Source of the DNA: Climacium dendroides
Lineage: Eukaryota; Streptophyta; Bryopsida; Hypnales; Climaciaceae
Direction: 5' to 3'
DNA: 64,000 bases
Assembly (NCBI GenBank): GCA_950106755.1
Contig: OX467090.1
Span: 7,192,001-7,256,000 of the forward strand
Positions 38,200-49,803 of this stretch are shown piece after piece. Position numbers and translations under genes: made by a program. Within the stretch, counting starts at the first letter, position 1. Every line of letters begins with the position of its first letter. The notes under the pieces are model-generated. The model had not been told where the DNA came from and made no database searches. It saw nothing but the letters and a program-made list of their open reading frames with translations.

Positions 38200-38904
38200 G
38201 GCACACAACTTGGGTCTCCTTGTAGCTTCTACCAATGCAAAGCCTCCTCCCCCATTTGGGAAGTGATTGTGATTGGTGGCTGCGGATGGTAGTCAGGCAC
38301 CTCCAGGATACCCGCTAACTTACCGTAAGTTAGGGCGCCACTGTATACAGTATGCAGAGCACATAAACTTCATTTGGTTGGGTACCCGTGTTCTCACTAA
38401 CTACACTTTTTAGTTGGCGCTATAATTAGGGGTCCGCTATATTTAGCGGCCTTGAATCAATCCATGGCCCATTCCTCGGGTCATGCTCGTCTCCACCGTA
38501 GCCGAAGCGTAGCCCACCATTCTTCGCTCACGTCTTCGGGATTGGCTTCATGTTGCTGGAGTCGCAGTAATGTAGCTTGGCTGGAGGTACTGTACAATAC
38601 TGGTATGATCGTAAAAATACACCGTATGATACGGTATTGTACAGTACGTCCAAGGCTCCGTCTTCAACCTCTAGGAGCAGAGTAAACTTTTGAAAACCGG
38701 CCATAAGGAGGTCCGAGATGACCCTAAACTACCGGATGATGGTGGAAAGGTACCCAAACCGAATGGAGTGGTTGCGGGTTCGATACTTGGCGGTGTCAGG
38801 TGGTTTATCTAGCGTGAAATCAGCCTATCTACCTGACGGAAACCCCTTGCAGTCGGTGTGTTATTCAACATGCTTGTGTCAAATAAATAAATAAATAAAT
38901 AAAT
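38200..38904. mobile_element. GC-rich island with hairpins and (AAAT)n tail, possible SINE
   Basis: Clearly GC-richer than its surroundings. It holds a palindrome at 38315-38333 (CTAACTTAC-c-GTAAGTTAG) and a perfect 14-bp inverted repeat, GTACTGTACAATAC at 38587-38600 with its partner at 38634-38647. Further on is a box-B-like GGGTTCGATAC near 38777, followed by an (AAAT)n tail at about 38880-38904. The last 215 bases look like a tRNA-derived SINE with a simple-repeat tail. No tRNA cloverleaf can be drawn, and no coding frame is convincing. Confidence 0.4.
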
Positions 38905-39053
38905 AGAAGGGCCATAAGGTAGTATGCTCTAAAAAGCGACCATTTAAGGGATGAGTGTGTTATTCAACATGCTTGTGTCAAATAAATAAATAAATAAATA
39001 AATAGAACGGCCATAAGGTAGTATGCTCTAAAAAGCGACCATTTAAGGGATGG
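38856..39053. repeat. 99-bp tandem duplication, nearly identical
   Basis: Copies at 38856-38954 and 38955-39053 differ at only one or two positions (AGAAGGG versus AGAACGG). Each holds the (AAAT)n stretch and one terminus of the TIR family (TAAGGTAGTATGCTCTAAAA). The near identity implies a recent event, or an assembly duplication. Confidence 0.9.
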
Positions 39054-39410
39054 TTCGCCTTTTTCACAGGTTTGCATCAACAAGGAAAAAATTTAACCCA
39101 TTTATCAGAGAAATAAAAATAGATGCTCAATGTAACACAAGTGGTTTCGTGTTTTTTGACGCATATTTGAATTAGTTGTGAATTTTGTAGGTATCTATTT
39201 GTGACCTTAGGTCTCCCAAAAATGTGTTGACTTGCAACTTCTAAAGGGAGTTGAGGTTGTCAAGGCCGCTGATTGGCTCTTGTAATAAAGATCATTTTTA
39301 TCTAATGATTCTATCAATAGCTAAACATGTCCATTGCATGAAGGACCAAATCATTTCCATTATGTACCTTTTTTACAAGAAGATGGGCACTTTTAGAGCA
39401 TACTACCTTA
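39014..39410. mobile_element. TIR element (MITE), 397 bp, related to 8424-8980
   Basis: The first 20 bases (TAAGGTAGTATGCTCTAAAA) reappear as a perfect reverse complement at 39391-39410. The outermost TA on each side could be a TA target duplication, which would suggest Tc1/mariner affinity, but this is inference. No transposase frame is present. The left terminus was also duplicated in the 99-bp tandem repeat. Confidence 0.7.
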
Positions 39411-39897
39411 CCCTACGTGAAGGTCAAATTTGGTGTAAATTAAGTCATATTTTGTAAATTTTAATTTTAAAATGTCATGTATCATCTTGTAAATGGTATA
39501 AGGTGAAGTGAACTTGTGAGATTCAACATGAACTGATATAGAAATTCAATTTTGGCACTTGAAGTGCCAAATTGGTACTTCATATATGGTATCATTCATG
39601 TGGAAATCAGATGTAAACTAAAGACCTAAAGATGTAAATTTAGACTATTTTGAAACTATGGTTTTGGGTTTGTGTTTTGTAGGTTACCATAATTAAAAAA
39701 AGATTGGATGAATCTTTAGCTCTTTGGGGGAAGGAAATCAAAGAATTGGTGAAATATAATAAGAAAAGAAACCTAATCCCCTACATTGGTGAATGCCTAA
39801 GGAAAATCAATTTTTGTATTACAAAGGAGCCAAAACTCACTCATATAAGGTAAAACAACCCATTGTGGTTAGAATTAGGAGTTTGGCCTTGTGCCGT
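39411..39897. other. AT-rich spacer
   Basis: No gene, RNA or firm repeat seen. Confidence 0.4.
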
Positions 39898-40130
39898 TGA
39901 TGAAATTTTTCAATTTTTTCCCACATGAAGAGAAGTGTGAAAAATAGTAAGAGCAATTGAAATTATACTTTTTTGACAAAGTGTGAATTTGTTGTGAATA
40001 TTTGAAGATTTCAAGCATTATAGCCTAAAAGAGTCTACAGACTAGTCCAAAACCAATAACATCTAGATCTGCGATGCTCATCTTTTTCACCTACAATACT
40101 CCTAATATTTTCTAATATGGAAGGCCTAAA
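39898..40130 (+). repeat. Dispersed repeat shared with 9061-9300
   Basis: Diverged same-strand partner of 9061-9300. At both loci it lies within 500 bp of a member of the TIR family, so the pair may mark an old duplication or a compound element. Confidence 0.5.
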
Positions 40131-40456
40131 AAGTTAATTCTTACAATGAATTCACATTGAAAAGTTGGAAGTTCCTAATGAGGTTACCAATCATTCCATT
40201 ACTATCGTGTAAGATATGCATTGCGACCCAAGTCTTACATATTGAAAAAAACCCATAATGAAGTGTTCACTGTAGAACCATCTTACCACAATGGGCTATT
40301 TTACCTCACAATGGTCAATGGAGGATTTAAAAGTGAAAGATTTCAAATTTCAATACATAGATCATAGCCCATTCTTTTAGGATTATTTAACCTTTGCAAG
40401 GGTAGATTAATTCAAAAGTTCTCACAACAAATTTTCACCTTTATTTAGGGTAGAGA

Positions 40457-40732
40457 CATCACAAAGTTTAGACCCTATGGTTTGTCAACAATTATCATGT
40501 GGTTATCGTTGTTTCATGGGTTCACACGTTAATTACAATTTATCGCATGATTACAATGCATTATTTTACATTGTTATCACATTGCTACAATGCATTACTT
40601 GCAATTGCATTGTAACAATGGGAAGTAATGCATTGTAATGATGCGATAAACTGTAATTAACGTGTGAACCTATGAAACAACAATAACCATATGATAACTG
40701 TTGACAAACCATAGGGTCTAAACTTTGTGATG
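40457..40732. mobile_element. 276-bp palindromic MITE
   Basis: The whole stretch folds back on itself. Outer 33-bp arms (from CATCACAAAGTTTAGACCC at 40457 and its complement ending at 40732) match exactly, and similarity continues with few mismatches through about 130 bp per arm. No coding potential. The immediate flanks (gaga and aagt) give no clear target duplication. Confidence 0.85.
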
Positions 40733-43700
40733 AAGTACACATCTTCAAAACTACTCTCCATGTTTCTGAAAAATACTCATGTTTGCTTGTGTTTATAAAG
40801 GAAACATGGGTCTTTTTTAGAAACAAAGGAAGTAGGTTTTTTTAGTTCTTTTTTCTAATACAACAATACTTTTATCAAAAATGTAGGGTAGGGTCAGTAC
40901 TTATCTATCAAATATTTGTTTTTTTCAAAAAAATAAGGTTTGGTAAATGCTAAAAATAGATTTTTTTTTTGTCAATATTATTTTCTTCACCATACAATTT
41001 TTTTGTTTTTTGAAAAATTATTTTCCTAAAATTTTGGCGTCTATTTTTAGTATTTATTTCCGCCAACCTTGCCCTACGACTACATTAGTAATCCAAACAT
41101 TGAATTGTTCAACATTTAGAAGGAAGGTATGGAAATTCAAGAAGCTTTGTGACTTTCATTTCATACATCCAATGGTAATGCTTTGTAGGTAAAGAAGGCC
41201 CAATTTTAATTATATATATATTTAAATACTCATTATAAGTCCCATTAGAGGATTTTGACTCAAACTTGCATCTAAAAATTGAAATCATCCAAAATACTTT
41301 TGATATAGAATCATCAAAAAATCATCAATGAACAAATTTAAATTATCTGATAAATAATAGAAATAAAAATACCCAATGACTTCATTTTACTTATGTCTAT
41401 TAAAAAAATTTAGAGTAAAAATCCATTCAACAATCACAACTTCTTTTTTTGATTTTTTTCTAAATTTTGAGGCAATGTGATAATGGTCATTTTCTAAAAT
41501 TCTTCATTTAAATTCTAACTTGAAATAGCTTTACTCAAATTTTCAAGCTTTTATCAATGAATGATATGAAATTCTATCTATTTGATTTATTTTTTTGTAA
41601 AACATTAGTTTCCAATTTAATAGGTGATAATTTAAAATAAATTCATATTGAATAACATTGTCTATATAAAGTTTAGCTTCTAAAGATCATAAAAAATTCT
41701 TAGAAACTTTGAGAATGTTTGATATTTGAATGTATTGTAGTGGATAATGAAGCAATTAGCAAGGTTTTGCAAAGAAATCCAATGGAAAACTTTGTAAAAT
41801 TTTGAAACCAAGTTTGAATTCTGAAATCAAACAATATAAAGTCAAATTTGAGTGTTATAAGATTAAAAATTGATAAAATCAACAAAATTTTGACTATTCA
41901 TAAATCCATAAGTTTTTATATAAGTGTCATTTTTCCACTTGAAAATGTTCAAAATACATATTTCTATTACTATTATCCAAAATCATCTAATTTTGGATAA
42001 TTTTGGAATAAATAAAAAGAAAAAAGGTACTAATTGGATTTTTAACGAGGTTTGCAGATATAATAAAATCCTATATAATCTTACTATGACTAAACTACCT
42101 TCTACGCTATGAGTGATAAACCAATGAAAGTATCAAGGCTTTGTCAAGGGATTGGAGACTTTGGCAACAATAATTTTCACACAAATATCATAGTCCTTTA
42201 ACAATGGTGCCAAAAGAACTCTTTGGAGAATGATGTGAACCTCTTGTTGTTAAAGCATTTTTGCTCATACATTTAGGAGTGAGATGCAAACTACAATGTC
42301 CGCAATTCTATTGTACATGCTATTGTATGCTAGTGTGATGAGACTGCAAGAAGATCTGCCAAGGTGTTGCATGACATCATCATACCCATTCGACAACCTT
42401 CTACACAACATATTTACATTAAGAGGCAACCACCTTGTGTATGGCATCAAGGAGTTATCGTACAAGGAGATGGATGCCAATGAGATTAACTTTAGCAAAG
42501 ATCCAATGGGCTCCATGGAGTTATGGTTGTTGAAGTTGACAAGGCACTATCAAATTTCATTCATGTAAAAATGCAATGGTCACTACAAGTATCCACCACT
42601 TCAAATTTACATTGTTTGTATATTTTTGGTGCAATGGAAAAGAGAAATATACAAATAATATACATTTTAGGAAGTAGATGCTTTCACACCCCAAGCACTT
42701 TATGGACCTCCTACCTTAGTACCTCCACGTTTCATTAAAAAACTACATCAAATTGTCTACATAAGAATTGAATCTGTTAATTACAATCATAGCTCCATCC
42801 TAAATTAGGTTAGAAACCTCTTAACCCTTTCAACTTCAACCCTTCATTGTCCACCTCCTAAAATGTACATTGTTTGTACATTATTGAAGGCTACAAAAAA
42901 ACATGTACAAAGAGTGTACATTTGAAGAGGTGGGTAATTTTAGACTTTTAAAACCTCCTACCTTATGCTTGATTCAATTTCTGAATATCAAAGGGAGAGA
43001 AGTTGAAATCGATAAGTGCAAGGGTTGAGATGCTTATTTGTCGTAGTTGCATAAGAGAGAGAGAGAGAGTTGTTTTTGGTTTGATGAAACAATAAGTCTA
43101 GAGACATTTGCTTGGACTATGAAGAATCTTGCCTAGTTTGAAAATCCTTTAGCAAATTCCTTTGATAAGGAACAAAAAATGTCATTTCACCCCTAAATGC
43201 CTAAGCCTTTTGAAGTGCGTTTTCCTTATGAAAAAAGAACATAGGCTTACAATTATCCCCAATGAAGTAAATTGTTTTTTTTTCAAAATCTAATCATATA
43301 AATGTTTAAAGAGCTTGCTTATCTATGTCATACCAATTTTGAGTGCAAAATTGCATAGGAGTTGTGAGATTATAACAAGAGAAATGTATATTTTCTATTT
43401 TTAGTATATTGCCCTTCCCCACAATTTTTCAAAAATTTGCACATAAAAGTTTTTTGGGATTGGAGGTGATCGACATGAACAACTACAAATAGTGTTAGGT
43501 CACTAAAAAGCACTTTCAAAAAACTTAATTTCACATGAAAATCTATCAAATTCATTACACAATCCACCTTGCAATTGTTGTAATGCATTTTTTTTATAAA
43601 CAAAGATTGTAAATAACTCCAAATTAACACTTGCATGTTTAAATTTTCAATCATGAAAACACTTTACTCATTCCATTGGGACCATTTTCAAAACAAATGT

Positions 43701-44653
43701 ATGTATAATTTTTTAGATCTCAAATCAAGTGAAATTGGCAAGCTTTGCTCAAAGCCGGGAAATGAAGTAAAATTGGCAAGCTTTACTCCTCAGTAGTGGA
43801 ACATATATGTGATTGGAGACCTTTAAAAAAAATCAAATATTTACCTTTTCTATGAAAAAATGAAAGATTCCAATAGTTAACCTTAAAAAATGCATGAATT
43901 TTTTCTTTAAACGGTTACAAGAATTTGATTGCCTACACCAAAATGAGCCTAAAATTTCAAATCAATCATATATGGTCACTTAGGTAGTTAGGTATTAAAC
44001 TCTAAAGGACCAAACTACATTTTTTGGCAACATAGCAATTTTGGACAACTCACTATAAATGCAATTTTTTTCTTTGAAATTTTCACATAACATGTGCCTA
44101 TGGGGTAGCTTTAAGACCCAACAATTTTCATAGCTTTTGACTACATGGTTAAAAAGTTATTGTATGATATGTAGTTTTCATTGCTTGATGGGCAGCCCAT
44201 GCAACAAAAATGTTTTTTTTTAAATCACTTTTTTGAATCATTTTTTACTTCTTTCTAATTACTTTTTTTTCCTATATGTTGTACATTTCCAAATGATCTA
44301 AAAATTTTCAAGCACATGGCCAACTTGCCTTGAATAAATCCAAAGAGTTACAACCAATTTGGACATTTTTTCATAATGATTTAACCTTGTGAAGTGCAAC
44401 TGCCTAATTTTTTGCATGGTCAAAAAAAGGATTTTTGTCACTTTAAATGCTAATATCTTGAAATCTACAGGATGGAAAATTTTGAATTTTTTTCTATGTC
44501 TTGTCAAACTAGTATATTACATGATCCTATGGTTAAATGTGTCTAATGATGTATTTTCTTTCCCTAAAATTTAGTACTTGTACTAGAAATGGTAATTTGG
44601 AGCGTTTTTGATAAAAACATAGTCAAAACCTATAGGGATTACAAATTAATAAG
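40733..44653. other. AT-rich spacer, 3.9 kb
   Basis: No gene recognised. A GC-richer island at about 42200-42600 has overlapping open frames on both strands (42284-42568 on +, 42265-42516 on -) without family motifs. A short (GA)n run lies at about 43062-43077. Confidence 0.4.
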
Positions 44654-44892
44654 TGTTAGCTGGACATTGATCTGAACGTTAGCAATCACCAGCTATAGAT
44701 GATATCTGTTGTTGGATGTTTCTTGATTGGATGACTTTAGTCATCTTTTTCCCTGGCACCATGATGACTCCCACCTTCCTAGCATTGTTTGTACTGTCTT
44801 TGTTGTATCACCTTCATGGCTCTGGCGCAATGTAATAAAGTAGGCTTTGTAAACATGTATTATGAGAGTGCTTGTCTAGTTCCTTGATTTCA
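44654..44892 (+). repeat. 5' LTR of the copia element, 239 bp
   Basis: Starts TGTTAGC and ends GATTTCA (TG...CA). It aligns along its whole length with 49565-49803, with about 25 differences including two single-base indels (roughly 10%). The internal sequence after it has GGTTATGGGCCC at the primer-binding position, which I could not assign to a tRNA. Confidence 0.85.
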
Positions 44893-45030
44893 ATAGGTTA
44901 TGGGCCCACAGTTAGTTGCGTTGAGAGGGTAAAGTTTATCCAGAAAGTAGAATATAGAAGAGAAATTGATATTCTGAAGAAGTGAGTGAAAAATCGAAGA
45001 AGAATACAATTTAGAGAGAGTTTACAGAAG

Positions 45031-48000
45031 ATGGCTCAAAACATGGCTATCTTATCAAAGATCAAAGAAGTCAACACAGTCAAGAGATATGATGGTTCAA
45101 ATTTTGCATTATAGAAAATGTACATGTTGTTCATTTTTAAATCTCATGATTTGTTTACGATTGTGAACAGAACTAAAAAAACTCAATACTATGAGTGATG
45201 AAGAGAAGTTGCAATGGGAGCAACAAAATAAGCAGGCTATTGTAGCCATCTTAGGATCAATCAATTCCTACCATAAACAAGAAGTGATCAATTGTGAAAC
45301 CTCTTATGAAATGTAGACACAACTTCAGGCTTATCATGATAAGCATTCCAATGAGTGTAGAATAGCGTTGCAAGAGAAGTATTTATATTGCAAGCTAGAT
45401 GAAGGGGATTCATTAGCAGTATATATTAGTACATTGCAAAAGCTATACAAACAACTTAATGATCTAGGAGAAACAATAATTGAAAAATCTTTGATAATTA
45501 AGATTCGATGTGGCTTTCCTCCATTGTATGATCCACTTATGCTTGAGTGGGATAGTGCTCCAACAATAGAGTAGACATTAAAAAATCTTCAAATGCGTTT
45601 GGTTAAATTTTAGAACAAGAAGAAAGATTGGGGAAGATTGTTTGATGCTCAAGCAAATTCGGTGTTCTTCTTGAAGAGCACCATGTCAAAATCTTTGCTC
45701 ACAGTTGAATAGGAGAAAGAACGAGTGAAGCATTTGGCTAAGCTAAAAAAACATTCTTGATGCTATAAGTGTGGCTTTAGAGGACAATTTGGGAGAGAAT
45801 GTGAGGAGAGTCAAAGTTCAAATGAGTCAGTATTATCCAAGCGCCCTCATAGCAATCGAAAGAAAGACAACATAAAATAAAGCAAAGTCATGCTAATGTC
45901 AATGTAGTGGTGTTCACGAAGTTTTATCTAAGTAATCATCATCATCATCATCATCGGCTTTCTGTGTTAGTTCAGAAGAGCAGAAGTCAAGTAATTTTTG
46001 GTTTGTAGAGTCATGAGCGACTAAGCATATGATTGATAAGAGACAATGGTTCCATAATTTTCAACCAGTTGAAAATATGACTTGGAGTGTAGCAGTAGCA
46101 AATGACCGCAAGCTGTATGTCAAAGGAATTGGCAATATTATTGTTCAGGCTATGATGAACGACACGATTAGTTCTCTCAAACTAAGAATGTTTTGTACGT
46201 CCCTAAGCTACACAAAAATCTAATCTCGACCAATAGACTAACAGAGAAGAGAGTTGTGATCTTATATGTAAGAGATATTTGTAAGATGAATTCAAAAGAT
46301 GTATTAGGCCGTTTAATCATAACAACGCATAAGAACAAAGGCTTATGGTGCATGGATATTTATGTTGCCACTAATCTAAGTTTAGCTAATGTGGTGAAGT
46401 CAAGCGTCGATGTTCATACACCTAGCTCTTGTTCCGACAAAGATCTGTAGAAATGGCACTATGGATTGGGCCACATGAACACATACACGTTGAAACAAAA
46501 TGACCAGGGATAATGTTGCAATAGGGTTACCACTACTAGAAAAAGCGAAAGTGAAACTCATCTACAAAGGTTGTGCTCATAGCAAGATCCATTGGATTCC
46601 ATTTCTGATGAATTTTGAGAGAAGGGACTCTAAACCTGGTCAATTTTTCCATTTTAATATCTCTGGTCCTTTTCAAGTCTCTTCACACGGAGGTCATCGA
46701 TATTTTGTAACGTACAAAGATGATCACAATGGTTTCCATTTTGTATATTTTCTAAAAAATAGACAAAATATAATCACAACATTTCAAAGCCTATATTGGC
46801 TTGTAAAATATGAGACAGGGAATAGGATGGCAAAATTACGGACAAATAACGCGAATGAATATGTGTTGAAGAAATTTCAAGACTACCTAACTAGCAAAGG
46901 CATCCGTCATGAACTCATGGCACCATCTTGCCTTGAGCAAAATGGAGTAGTAGAGCGTGATAACCAAATGATAGTAGAAAGTGCACACTCAATGTTACAT
47001 CATTGAGGCATGCCGTTGGAATTCTGGGGAGAGGCTGTTAATACAATAGTGTATACACTTAATCGTGTATCTAGCAAGACAATTCTACGATCTACACTAT
47101 TTCAAAAGTGGCATGGAAAGAAAACAAATCTCAACTATTTTAAAGAGTTTGGTAGTTTATGCACACATATCCCTAAACAGAGGTGTCAAAAGCTGGATAG
47201 TAAAGCTAGAGAGGTTATTTCTATAGGGTATTGTAATACTTCCAAAACTTACCATCTATGGTGTCCCAAAAGTAGAAAGACAATAGTCAGTTGCAATGTT
47301 ATATTTGATGAAGAGAGCGTTTCAAACTTTGGGACAAGTACAAGCGGTCATAAAGACATCTTGACAATTGCGGTATTCTTTTTAGAACAAACGAGACAGT
47401 TGTTATACCACCCCTTGATTTTAACAACATCAATTCCTCACCTCAATGCGTCAATCTGAATGAACAAAGAGATCATGAGTTTCCATCGATAATCAACATA
47501 GAAGAAACTTCTATAGATCAAAATCTACCAAGAGATTGAGAAATTGGCATGCCAATTGATATATAGAAAACACCAACTAGTAGGAATAGTAATCGAACCA
47601 ATGAAAGGAGCGATTGAATCGGTGGGAGGAATGATGAAATAAGTGGAAGCAACACTCAAACCAGTGGGAGCAACAATCAAATCAGTGACAACATTGCAAG
47701 CAATGGGAGCATTGAAAACCATGGGAGCCACAAGCCAATATCGCCAACATCTTTTGATGACAATTTAAATCCAACATTATGAACAAGGCTAATAGGAGAT
47801 TTATACAATGCAACCAAGCCTACACATGTGAGTGAGCAGACACAAACAAGTTGTCAAGATGGTAGTGGATTGTCACTATCCACATCCTATGTTGCTATTA
47901 CTAAAGAAGTTCTTGCTAAAAAGATGTCAGTCCTCCCAAAAGAGCCCAAAACTTACAACTAGGCCATTAGCAGTGAGTTTGGAGACCAATGGCAAAAAGC

Positions 48001-49522
48001 TATGGGTGAAGAGATAGATTCGCTACTTAAAAACTAAATGTGAACCATAGATTTCTTGCCAAAAGGGAGGTCTATTGTTAAAAATAAATGGGTTTTTAAA
48101 ATCAAGATAAAGGCAAATGGTGTTGTAAAGCAATTTAAAGCCCATTTGGTAGCAAAGGAATCCAAGGTATGGATTATGATGAAACTTTTGCCCCAACAGC
48201 AAGAACGGAGACTATACAAGTCATGCTATCAATTGCAGGATCGGAAGATTTTGATTTGGTTCAATTTGTTATCAAGACAACCTATTTAAACACTACATTA
48301 TTGGAAGAGATCTACATGGCATTACCAGAGGGTTTTGGAAAAAAAATATACCAACATTTTCCAAGTAGTTGACGCAAAGTGTGTAGAATACAAAAAAGAC
48401 TCTACGAGCTAAAACAATCTACTAGGGGATGGAACAAAACCTTCTCAGATTTCTTAAAACTGTATGACCTAATCCAAAGTCAAGGAAATCCGTATTTATT
48501 CTTTTTAGCAACAACATCCATGCTCACTCTTATCTTATGGGTGGACGATGGACTTGCCATGTGCAAAGATAAATAGTTGCTTGACAAAGTGATCTCATAT
48601 CTAAAGTCGACTTTCAAAGTCACTATTGGAGATGCCGATGTCTACATGGGAATATATATTAGCCGTGGTAGATTTCGGAAAATGCTCTTTATTGACCAAC
48701 ATAGGTACACAGAGACTATTTTTAAAAAGTATGGATTCCAGAATGCTTCTCCAATTTCGACCCCAAGTGATTCAAATGAACATTTGAGCTATCCCAAGAA
48801 AGACGATGACAAAAGTGTTCCACTTTTTCCATTTCAAGAAATTGTGGAATCCTTATTGTATTTAGCAATGCATACTAGACTTGACATTACACATGTCATG
48901 TCAACCGTTGCATAGTATGCAAGTAACTATTGATAGATCCATTATACTACTATCCGAAGAATTCTAAAGTATCTGAGAGGAACTATTGATTTTGGTTTAT
49001 GTTACTCCTCCGATAACAAACCAAAACAAACCCTCATAGCCTACACCGATGCTGACCACGTAGGTGACTTGAACGATCATAAAAGTCTAAGCGGAAGCGT
49101 ACTGATTATCAATAACGGACTAGTTGTTTGGCTAAGTTGAAAGCAATCCTACACTTCAAGCTCTACAACTGAATCTGAGTATGTGGCCGCATCTTTCACA
49201 AGCAAAGAAGTTGTATAGACAAGGAGACTATTGCTGGACTTTGGATACAAGCAGATGAAACCAACTTCATTACTATCCAATAATTATTCGGCAATTTGCC
49301 TTGTACTCAATCCAAAATTTTATAAGTAAACAAAACACATTGACGTCGTGTTTTTATATTATTTGGGAGTTTTAGTTCAAGGGCAAAATTACGTTACTTT
49401 ACGTTCTTACTCAATTGCAACTCACAGACATCTTCATGAAGCCCTTGCCACCTAAGATTTTTCACAAATTCAAAGGTGCACTCAACATTTGCAAGAAAGT
49501 ACATCATCATCTAGGAGAATGA
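45031..49522 (+). pseudogene. Copia gag-pol remnant
   Basis: Gag starts at 45031; TAG replaces an expected Trp in an early frame. A UBN2-like gag core lies at 45368-45574, and a damaged zinc knuckle (CYKCGFRG, with Gln for His) near 45756. The protease motif is broken: ES-stop-ATKHM near 46005, where DSGATxHM is usual. Integrase (about 46450-47460) shows HYGLGHMN, then Asn at both usual Asp positions (FHFNISGP and LRTNNANEY), with the Glu kept in NGVVERDNQ. Reverse transcriptase (about 48000-48915) has NKWVFKIK, a frameshift near 48165, DETFAPTARTETI and WVDDGLA. RNase H (about 49030-49400) has TDADHVGD and SSTTESEYVAA. The frame ends at a TGA at 49520-49522. Confidence 0.9.
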
Positions 49523-49564
49523 GTGGGAGTGATGCTTCTATATGTTCTTGACAATGAATGGGAA

Positions 49565-49803
49565 TGTTAGTTGGACATTGATGTGAATGTTAGCGATCAC
49601 CAGTTGTAGATAATATTTGTTGTTGGATGTTTTTTGATTGGATGACTCTAGTTATCTCTTTCCCTGGCACCATGATGACTCCTTGCCTTTCTGGCATTGT
49701 TTGTACTATCTTTGTTGTATCACCTTCATAGCTATGGCGCAACGTAATAAAGTAGCTTTGTAAACATGTGTAATGAGAGTGCTTGTCTGGTTCTTTGATT
49801 TCA
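49565..49803 (+). repeat. 3' LTR of the copia element, 239 bp
   Basis: Starts TGTTAGT and ends GATTTCA, and pairs with 44654-44892. A purine-rich GAATGGGAA directly before it is the likely polypurine tract. Confidence 0.85.

Larger units (their letters stand above)
44654..49803 (+). mobile_element. Complete but inactive Ty1/copia LTR retrotransposon
   Basis: 5150 bp with two 239-bp LTRs, and internal order gag, protease, integrase, reverse transcriptase, RNase H, which is the copia order. The flanks are ATAAG and ATAAT, a 5-bp target duplication with one mismatch. Stops, frameshifts and changed catalytic residues show it is dead. LTR divergence of about 10% suggests an old insertion. Confidence 0.9.

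Noticed and set aside
38760..38800. Possible tRNA gene (GGGTTCGATAC)
   Set aside because: The T-loop-like word has no matching stem, acceptor or anticodon arm; better seen as a SINE-like box B.
38880..39003. CRISPR-like array from repeated (AAAT)n blocks
   Set aside because: Only two 99-bp tandem copies with simple-repeat content in a plant genome; no spacer structure.
42265..42568. Overlapping frames on both strands in a GC-richer patch
   Set aside because: No family motif, no splice structure, and both strands are equally open.
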